Source: Bacteroides sp. 519 (GTDB lineage: Bacteria > Bacteroidota > Bacteroidia > Bacteroidales > Bacteroidaceae). Taken from it: a stretch of 64,000 bases of DNA. Each line of letters opens with the position of its first letter. The stretch's first letter is position 1. The DNA lies in NCBI RefSeq assembly GCF_010500955.1, contig NZ_QVMJ01000003.1, positions 307,542 through 371,541 on the forward strand, read 5' to 3'. The notes beneath the pieces are model-generated. The model saw nothing but the letters and a program-made list of their open reading frames with translations, did no database searches and had not been told where the DNA came from. Position numbers and translations under genes: made by a program. Below, in pieces: positions 57,838-64,000 of the stretch.

Positions 57838-60696
57838 TCATTCACTCGTAATCCTTTGCAGAAACTCATACAGATTATCTTTCTCATTCAAATTCAACTT
57901 CTTCCTCAATCTATACCTTGTTATCTCCACTCCCCTAACCGATAAGTTAAGCAAAGGGGCAATCTCTTTCGAAATCATATTTGTACGAATATAAGCGCAA
58001 AGCATTTTCTCTTTCTTATTCAAATTAGGGAATTGTTTTTCCAATGCACTGAAAAAGCCATGATGCAAAGCATCGAAGTTGGTTTGAAAATCATTAATTG
58101 CTTTGTCTTGTTCAAGGTTAGTATCAATTTTGTTAATCAATCTCAGGTTCTTTCGTCTGATGTCTACCAGATTTTCTTCTTTTATTGCATTCCCCATGCT
58201 GATGGCCTCTTTCTTTATTTCCAGAAGCATTTCATTTTTGCGGGTTAAGTTCAGGGTCGAGTTTATCAACTCGGCTGTTTTGTGTTTCAGTTCTGCTTTC
58301 AGGTTTTCTTCTCTGAGGAGGTCTATCTTCTTATCCTTTAGTTCGTTCTCCTTTTTAAATTCAAGTTCTTTCTGTAGCATCTCCTGTTCTTGTTTCAATA
58401 TAAGGAACTTGCGACTTTCCTGAACCCGGTGCCAGGCAGTATAAACCAACAACAAAACAAGTATAAAGTAACAAATATAAGCCCAGAAGCTTCTGTACCA
58501 GGGAGGCAATATTTCAAAGGCAAACAATGTTGTATTAGGTTGCAAACCACTATTGGTAAGAGCCCTTACTTCAAAAGTATAACTGCCCTCTTGCAAATGA
58601 GTAAAGTCGCGGTAAGTTTGATGCGAGTAATCGCTCCATTCGCCTTTTTCATCTTCGAGTAGTCGCCATGCATACATAACATCCTGTAAAGGATCGTAGG
58701 AAGTAGCCGCAAATTCTACCCGCAATGAGTTGTGCGAGTATGGCAACAAAATGTTTGGCTGATGTGCAGTAAAGCTACGCCCATAGATTAAAGAGTCTTG
58801 CCAGGAAGTGTTATACACTTTGCGTATACAAAGGTTAACCGGTTGCTGGCTGTTATGTTGATGATTGGTATTGAGTAATGAGAAACCATCTTCCGTGCCA
58901 ATAAGGAGCTGATTGTCCGAATGAAAGTAAATATCTTCGAACTCATCAATCAGTGAGTTGGTTAAGTATGATTCATAGATATTCCGCTCATAGCTTTTTT
59001 CTTTTGGATTGTAACGAATCAGCTTTAAAGTTCCGTTAGCTACATACCAGATATTCCTTTTATCATCTTGTGCAATGTAGGTATAATGGGTTCTGCCATC
59101 CAACAGTTCTTCCAATTCCTGATACTGTTCAACAGAATCGCGGATATGGTTGTATCTGAATAAGCCATAGATAGAAGTAAACACCAAAGCATTATCAATC
59201 TTTGCAATACATATATTCCCTTTTACGGGCAGTGCATCTGTATTATAGTTTTTAATATCCTCAACCTTTCGCAAGTCTTCCGATAATTTAAGCCGGTGAA
59301 TGCCTTGTTCGCTGTTTGCTATCCAGATGGTATTCTGCATATCTTCGGCTATCATTGTTTTACACGACTGCCCAAAGCCAGCTATTTTATGTGAGTATTT
59401 CCATTTCCCGTTTTCCTGGCAAAGAACAAATAATCCCGAGTAGCCACCACCTACCAGTGCATTCTTTTCCTGATTCACATAAATCAAATCCCATGCATTG
59501 CCTTCGTATACCTTTTCTGCCTTTTTATTGTTCAATAAAAAGACACCATTATCAGAATTACAAAATGTTGCTCCATCTATATCTCTAAGCGACCACACTT
59601 GCCCTTCGGTTCCTTTTATCAAATGAATATCCAGTTCTTCTTTTTTGGAAAGAGTTTTAGCCTCTGCACAATATAATCCCTGATTGGTGCCGAGATACAG
59701 AAATCCATCTCTGTATGAAGCACTGTAGCCTGATCCGATAATTCTGCTTTTACACAAAGATTGAAGGGGTGAGTTAAGATGAACACAATCAATACCATTA
59801 TCGAGCCCAACCCACAGGTTGTTTTCAAAGTCGAAATATAGTTTTAATACGGTTTTATTTTGAAGTCCGTTTTCAATGGAGATATATTCAAAGTCATCAG
59901 TATCCAAATGAATCAGGAGAATACCATCTTGTACACTTCCCAATGCTAGCTGAGCTCCTTTTATAGCTGCACAAAAAAATTTATTGCTGTTAATTGCTTC
60001 TGTGGCATTGCCTTCGTACTGGGTAATAGTGCCATTGTTATAAAAATAAAGTCCCTTTGTATCGCTAACCAGCAAGATGCCTTGTTTAGAGGGTAGCATT
60101 TCTATGATCTTCATTTGGGCCAAAGACGATGAATTGGGCAATAAATGAAATGCACCATTTGCTAACTTCATCAATCCGTTGGCAGCAAGTATATGGAGTG
60201 CATTATCAATCATTCCCGAGGATATGATTCTCAAATCGTCGTTCACAACAGATAAAGCATTGTTATTCCACAAATAAATGGCATGATCGGAAACAAAATA
60301 GATTCCTTCGTTCTGCGAGTAGATATTCCATATTACCCCAATTTTAGTACTGGGTAACTGTTTCGACAGATTTGTATATACAAGATTCCCCTTCTCATCG
60401 GGTGTATAATACCCAAACTGCTCTAATCCGCCTGCATATATTCTGTTATTATGTATATGAACAGCGCGTACTTTTGCATGATCGAATAAATAGGAATTCC
60501 AATACACTCCATCGAATTCAAGGAGTCCTTTATTATTGGCAATATACATCCAGCCATTGGGGTGCTGGGTTATTTGCCAGTTTTGGTTGGCTGCTTTATA
60601 TTCTTTTTTACTGTAATTGGTAATTGAATATTGCCATTTGCCGGCAACAGGAAAAGAGAAGAAAAACAATAGTATTAAACAAAACAAATGTCGCAT
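57838..60696 (-). CDS. Propeller/Y_Y_Y sensor with C-terminal LuxR-like HTH
   Basis: 952 residues. Signal MRHLFCLILLFFFSFPVAG; periplasmic propeller (about 20-630, blades such as NLWVGLDNGIDCVHL, IWIANSEQGIHRL); Y_Y_Y domain (about 640-720); one transmembrane helix (AYICYFILVLLLVYTAW, about 730-746); long coiled coil (750-830, Glu/Lys/Leu-rich); DNA-binding HTH at the end (LNKKEKMLCAYIRTNMISKEIAPLLNLSVRGVEITRYRLRKKLNL). It has no kinase or receiver domain, so it is a one-component transmembrane regulator, unlike the HTCS. It is the only other regulator near the SusC/SusD/GH88 locus and may control it. Confidence 0.87.
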   Translation of the reverse strand: MRHLFCLILLFFFSFPVAGKWQYSITNYSKKEYKAANQNWQITQHPNGWMYIANNKGLLEFDGVYWNSYLFDHAKVRAVHIHNNRIYAGGLEQFGYYTPDEKGNLVYTNLSKQLPSTKIGVIWNIYSQNEGIYFVSDHAIYLWNNNALSVVNDDLRIISSGMIDNALHILAANGLMKLANGAFHLLPNSSSLAQMKIIEMLPSKQGILLVSDTKGLYFYNNGTITQYEGNATEAINSNKFFCAAIKGAQLALGSVQDGILLIHLDTDDFEYISIENGLQNKTVLKLYFDFENNLWVGLDNGIDCVHLNSPLQSLCKSRIIGSGYSASYRDGFLYLGTNQGLYCAEAKTLSKKEELDIHLIKGTEGQVWSLRDIDGATFCNSDNGVFLLNNKKAEKVYEGNAWDLIYVNQEKNALVGGGYSGLFVLCQENGKWKYSHKIAGFGQSCKTMIAEDMQNTIWIANSEQGIHRLKLSEDLRKVEDIKNYNTDALPVKGNICIAKIDNALVFTSIYGLFRYNHIRDSVEQYQELEELLDGRTHYTYIAQDDKRNIWYVANGTLKLIRYNPKEKSYERNIYESYLTNSLIDEFEDIYFHSDNQLLIGTEDGFSLLNTNHQHNSQQPVNLCIRKVYNTSWQDSLIYGRSFTAHQPNILLPYSHNSLRVEFAATSYDPLQDVMYAWRLLEDEKGEWSDYSHQTYRDFTHLQEGSYTFEVRALTNSGLQPNTTLFAFEILPPWYRSFWAYICYFILVLLLVYTAWHRVQESRKFLILKQEQEMLQKELEFKKENELKDKKIDLLREENLKAELKHKTAELINSTLNLTRKNEMLLEIKKEAISMGNAIKEENLVDIRRKNLRLINKIDTNLEQDKAINDFQTNFDALHHGFFSALEKQFPNLNKKEKMLCAYIRTNMISKEIAPLLNLSVRGVEITRYRLRKKLNLNEKDNLYEFLQRITSE

Positions 60697-60717
60697 ACTT
60701 CTGGAGTTAATGTTAGT

Positions 60718-62466
60718 TTATACTACTTCTTCCATCTCCACCAGCTCCCAACCGCGGAACACCACAGTGATAAGCCTCAGTTTTGCATTGCCAATGGTGC
60801 TTGCCACAATTTCGTCCGAAGCATATTTTTGTAGTTGGGCACGGGCATCAGCTTTCAGGGTTTCTATGCGACTATCGGGTTCGTCTCGTTTCAGGTATTT
60901 CACTTCCAACAGATAGGCAAACTCCATATCGGTAAGCCGTGGATTAGGCTGAAAATAGATATCAGCATATCCTTTTGACAATTCATATTCGGGAAGCAGA
61001 ATGTAGTAATTGGTTAGGCCCAGATAAGCCAACAGGAAACCTTTTATATGAGCCTCGCCTTCAATAAACTCGCGCACACGACTCTGTTTCTCCAATTCGG
61101 AGGCAATGTAAGAGAATACGGGTTGCCATTCGCCCTTGTAAGCCATAGCTTTTATGAGTTTCCCTAAATGATAAAAGTCGATACGGAAAACTTTAGAATC
61201 AGCAAGACCTTCGGTTAGATAAGAGTACATTTGTTCGCGAACGGTATGATTGGGAATACCTAACATGACTTCCCCATATTCTGCACCTTGTATCGTTAAC
61301 AAACCAAAGTAATAAAGCAACGACTTGAAGTTATCCGGATTAGTCATATCCTCTACCGAAAAGGAATCGCTGAGAATGGCTGGCACCTGTCCGTTTTCTA
61401 CAATCTCGCGAATTACTGAAAAGTTGGGCCCCAGTTCATTATCTACTTTTATCAGGTGACGTAGCTTGGCATAATCGGTACGGATGTTTTTATCGATCAT
61501 TTCGCGTGGAGGGGTTCCGAGCAGCAAGTGATTACTGAGATAATAAAGCACCATGTCAGAGTTGTACATGCTTTCGCCTAATGTTTCTTGTGCAAAACAA
61601 TAATTATCATACCAAGGCTTCATTTCGTTTACAGCTTCATCTACCCCTATTTTCAGCATTCCCTGACTACGATAATACTCCAACATTTGCCGTAATTCTT
61701 CTTCCGAAAACCCTACCAGACTGTTAAACAGAGGCGAGGTAGTAAAATTGGTGCCAATATTGAACCCAGAAGTCACATCATCTAATGTTATAGGACTTAC
61801 ACCGGTAATGAACATGCGTTCTAATGCCATACCATTACCCGTAGTTATTCCTTTCAATACATTAAAGAAATAACGGAAGAAACCTTCGCCATGGGTAGCT
61901 TCCTGATAGGCCTTTTTGCCCATAGTGGCTAATATAGAATTGGTGAAGTTATCGTATTCATCGATAATAAGGTAGATGCGTAGTCCTAACCCACTTGCTT
62001 TATCGTTAACGTATTGCAATTTGTCTGTAGCTGTAGCTAATTGGGTTAACTCTTCGCTGAAACCAGGTTCAAAAAGATGTTGATAGCGGCCAGTAAATTC
62101 CTGAAAGCGCAAACTACAATGACTTTCGAATGATGCTTCCAAACGCTCCGGACGCGAATCGACAAATGAGAAGTTAAAACGTAGTACCAGGAATTTTGCC
62201 CGCAAGTTGGTGGGATGTTGATAAATCCACTGGTTACCAAAAAGCTCTTCAAACCGGTCGGCATTATTGATATCGTAATAAGCATCGAGTACATTTAGCA
62301 GCAAGCTCTTGCCAAATCGACGGGGACGAATCAGAAAGAAAAATGAAGCAGCTTGCTCTATTAAAGGGATAAAGTGAGTTTTATCTACATAGTAATAGTT
62401 ATCGCGAACCATGCGTACGTAATCTGTTATTCCGTAAGGTATGCCTTTTGCTGTTATAGGTGTCAT
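60718..62466 (-). CDS. AAA-ATPase-like/PD-(D/E)XK protein (DUF1703 type)
   Basis: 582 residues from the ATG at 62466 (MTPITAKGIPYGITDYVRMVRDNYYYVDKTHFIPLIE, the family's conserved start); the longer frame overlaps the SDR gene and is rejected. Walker A-like RPRRFGKSLLLNV at residues 47-59; Walker B-like LRIYLIIDEYDNF near 180-190; PD-(D/E)XK nuclease-like end YADIYFQPNPRLTDMEFAYLLEVKYLKRDE with D, E and K in order. Common and often multicopy in Bacteroidales; role unknown, perhaps defence or mobile DNA. Follows the SDR gene with a 34-bp gap. Confidence 0.85.
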   Translation of the reverse strand: MTPITAKGIPYGITDYVRMVRDNYYYVDKTHFIPLIEQAASFFFLIRPRRFGKSLLLNVLDAYYDINNADRFEELFGNQWIYQHPTNLRAKFLVLRFNFSFVDSRPERLEASFESHCSLRFQEFTGRYQHLFEPGFSEELTQLATATDKLQYVNDKASGLGLRIYLIIDEYDNFTNSILATMGKKAYQEATHGEGFFRYFFNVLKGITTGNGMALERMFITGVSPITLDDVTSGFNIGTNFTTSPLFNSLVGFSEEELRQMLEYYRSQGMLKIGVDEAVNEMKPWYDNYCFAQETLGESMYNSDMVLYYLSNHLLLGTPPREMIDKNIRTDYAKLRHLIKVDNELGPNFSVIREIVENGQVPAILSDSFSVEDMTNPDNFKSLLYYFGLLTIQGAEYGEVMLGIPNHTVREQMYSYLTEGLADSKVFRIDFYHLGKLIKAMAYKGEWQPVFSYIASELEKQSRVREFIEGEAHIKGFLLAYLGLTNYYILLPEYELSKGYADIYFQPNPRLTDMEFAYLLEVKYLKRDEPDSRIETLKADARAQLQKYASDEIVASTIGNAKLRLITVVFRGWELVEMEEVV

Positions 62467-62500
62467 AGTTGAAAACTTTTTATGTACACAAAGATAATTA

Positions 62501-63229
62501 TTAGTTCCGTATAGGCAACCTAACCCAGAGCCTTCGTGGTATAAAACGCCAGAAAAAAACCAGCAAGCAATACTTCCAATCAATGGTTACATAGCTTTTC
62601 TGATGGAGAACTGCTTTCACTATATGTTGAGCTACTTTCTCGGGTAACAACATAAAAGGGTAGTTTTTATTATCGTTAAGCAGTTCGGTACGCACAAAGC
62701 CGGGCCGAATATCGGTAAAGGTTATCGGAATCTTTTGCATCCTTGTTAACTGTTCCAGCGATTCGATGTATAAGTTCTGAAAACCTTTTGATGCAGAATA
62801 AGAGGGAGCCGACCCAAGTCCCTTGGTACCAGCAATAGAACTGATTACGGCTATGTGTCCTTTCCCTTGTTGCTGAAAATAATGATAGGCGGAGAGTACC
62901 ATACGGGTAAATCCGTTCACATTGGTTTCTAATGTTTGAAATTCTATTTCAGAATTTAATGTGGGATTTTGCTTCCCTATGCCCGAACTCAGGAAGAAGA
63001 TATCCATTCCTCCTAGTTTTTCAATCAGTTGGGTTAAGTGATCAGGTGCTTCCGGGGAAGTTACATCCAGTTGTTGGGTTTGGTATCCCTGAGGGTCGGT
63101 GGCTTTTAATTCTTCCAGACGGTCGGCACGTCGACCAGCAATGCCAACGTACCAGCCTTGTTTTCGGAAGAGTTTGGCTACTTCCAAGCCGATTCCGGAG
63201 GTAGCACCTATGATGATGATTCGGTTCAT
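62501..63229 (-). CDS. Short-chain dehydrogenase/reductase (SDR)
   Basis: 242 residues from the ATG at 63229 (MNRIIIIGATSGIGLEVAKLF); the frame to 63268 adds 13 residues before the Rossmann strand. Cofactor motif GATSGIG (residues 7-13), NADP-type Arg in GRRADRLEE, catalytic Ser in ISSIAGT and Y-S-A-S-K (YSASKGF). The C-terminal segment (YCLLVFFWRFIPRRLWVRLPIR) is hydrophobic, suggesting membrane association. Substrate unknown. Confidence 0.86.
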   Translation of the reverse strand: MNRIIIIGATSGIGLEVAKLFRKQGWYVGIAGRRADRLEELKATDPQGYQTQQLDVTSPEAPDHLTQLIEKLGGMDIFFLSSGIGKQNPTLNSEIEFQTLETNVNGFTRMVLSAYHYFQQQGKGHIAVISSIAGTKGLGSAPSYSASKGFQNLYIESLEQLTRMQKIPITFTDIRPGFVRTELLNDNKNYPFMLLPEKVAQHIVKAVLHQKSYVTIDWKYCLLVFFWRFIPRRLWVRLPIRN

Positions 63230-63274
63230 GATGGATTGCTTCAAGTTATGAGAAGCAAAGATAGGCAAAGGAAA

Positions 63275-64000
63275 TTAATTAAGCCTATGTTTTGTAAAAC
63301 TCTCCAACTCCAATATCAATCTCATTAAATCTTTTCCATACTTAGAATCAACAGCCCACGCCTTACCCATTCTAGTTACAGTACAACCTTTATTGAACAA
63401 ATATCTGTCGTGCCGTGGGTCTTTCGTTGTGTTTCTTGGTTTAGGATAGTTCTTCATCCCTGCATACAGTGCCAGATGATCAAGATGGGCATCAATTCCA
63501 TCTTCCCAAGAATCAAAGTACATAAAGTCATCTGGGCTATCTCCGTTTCTTCCTTGTTTTTTTAAGCCACAAGGATTTTTGTGATCCACACTAACACTTC
63601 CACCATACCATCCATAACCTGTTTCTTTTGCCGACTGACAGTAGGCTACAACCGGATTAATGCCAAGAACCATGCTTCGTTTCCAATAATAATTGGCTAA
63701 TTTGATGAATGTTTCTGTTGCACCTTTTCTATGTGCCCAGTTTTTAGCAGTCTCGAGAGCTACTGTTGAAGAGTCTTCTATTAAATAAAAGAGTTCATAT
63801 CGTTCCAGAATGGTTTCATCTCTATGTAGAAATGCCCGATCTATTCGTCCATTAGAATCGATATTAATAATCAGTTCTTGTTCTTGTTTTTCGAATTCGA
63901 CACTCAAAACTGTGACAGGGATATGGCGTATTTGGTGTCCTCCACCATTTAGTGGCAAGCATTTTACATTAACAAAAGATACCGGACAACAAACATGTGC
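63275..64000 (-). CDS. Glucosaminidase-domain protein (5' end outside window)
   Basis: The frame is open from the stop at 63275 to the window edge (at least 241 residues). The TTG at 63958 is unlikely to be the true start because the frame continues upstream as AHVCCPVSFVNVKC. Residues of the endo-beta-N-acetylglucosaminidase (GH73-like) domain: NPVVAYCQSAKETGYGWYGGSVSVDHKNPCGLKKQG with the catalytic Glu in KETGYG, and SWEDGIDAHLDHLALYAG. It hydrolyses peptidoglycan glycan strands, perhaps for remodelling. The spacing to the SDR gene is 46 bp. Confidence 0.75.
   Translation of the reverse strand, partial: AHVCCPVSFVNVKCLPLNGGGHQIRHIPVTVLSVEFEKQEQELIINIDSNGRIDRAFLHRDETILERYELFYLIEDSSTVALETAKNWAHRKGATETFIKLANYYWKRSMVLGINPVVAYCQSAKETGYGWYGGSVSVDHKNPCGLKKQGRNGDSPDDFMYFDSWEDGIDAHLDHLALYAGMKNYPKPRNTTKDPRHDRYLFNKGCTVTRMGKAWAVDSKYGKDLMRLILELESFTKHRLN

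Noticed and set aside
62467-62583. 39-residue N-terminal extension of the AAA-ATPase gene
   Set aside because: It overlaps the end of the SDR gene, and the conserved family start MTPITAKGIPYGI is at 62,466.

Overview
The window comes from a Bacteroidota genome, almost certainly order Bacteroidales. Evidence: three SusC/SusD pairs, a hybrid two-component regulator, an Mfa1/FimA-type fimbrial operon, DUF3575/DUF3868 proteins, an ISAon1-type transposase, and promoters that match the Bacteroidales consensus (TTTG-N19-TAnnTTTG upstream of both tRNA genes). Genus cannot be fixed from the sequence alone.

Layout. 1-0.7 kb: toxin/antitoxin-like pair (antitoxin cut by the window edge). 0.7-8.2 kb: housekeeping genes prfB (with a programmed +1 frameshift), a long-chain acyl-CoA ligase, an M20 deacylase, recO and an S9 peptidase. 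8.3-8.7 kb: scarred intergenic DNA with a tiny membrane ORF and a gene remnant. 8.8-19.8 kb: one leftward fimbrial operon of eight genes (orphan 111-aa ORF, DUF3575, DUF3868/OmpA, TPR lipoprotein, Mfa1-like major fimbrillin, FimB/Mfa2-like protein, another fimbrillin-like lipoprotein, and a 997-aa BACON-containing tip/adhesin-like lipoprotein), closed by a clear terminator. Just upstream (19,848-20,245) two 24-bp perfect inverted repeats enclose about 350 bp with a consensus promoter that points away from the operon: a strong candidate for a phase-variable invertible promoter, here in the OFF orientation. 20.3-21.6 kb: truncated ISAon1-like element. 21.9-22.3 kb: tRNA-Glu and rpsT. 22.3-23.2 kb: a gene-free stretch built from one large inverted repeat and three different periodic arrays. 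23.2-27.6 kb: PagL-like lipid A deacylase and a divergent M16 peptidase.

27.9-44.6 kb: a leftward polysaccharide utilisation locus (PUL): HTCS regulator, two SusC/SusD pairs, a discoidin-type surface lipoprotein and a GH16 endo-beta-glucanase; the target is probably a laminarin-like or mixed-linkage beta-glucan. 44.7-50 kb: DUF418 membrane protein, tRNA-Leu, a MORN-repeat/zinc-ribbon gene pair and two orphans. 50.3-56.8 kb: a second, rightward SusC/SusD locus with a GH88 unsaturated uronyl hydrolase. 56.9-64 kb, leftward: DUF3791/DUF3990 pair, a propeller/Y_Y_Y/HTH regulator, an AAA-ATPase/PD-(D/E)XK protein, an SDR oxidoreductase and a partial glucosaminidase.

The most unusual layer is intergenic. 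(1) At least three arrays share a near-identical 22-23 bp pitch although their repeat words are unrelated (AAATGCAGTTCATTT, CTATATAGCT, ACACCCGGGTGTTC); a fourth has an 11-bp pitch. (2) A dispersed family of elements has arms made of 7-bp words (GAGTAAT/GAGTTTT or AGTAGTT/AGTAGCT) around a conserved apex CCATGCGGCATCG; members abut or supply the stop codons of several genes and one lies inside the signal-peptide region of a fimbrial gene. (3) A nearly complete 212-bp palindrome sits between two convergent genes, with part of its arm found again 10 kb away.
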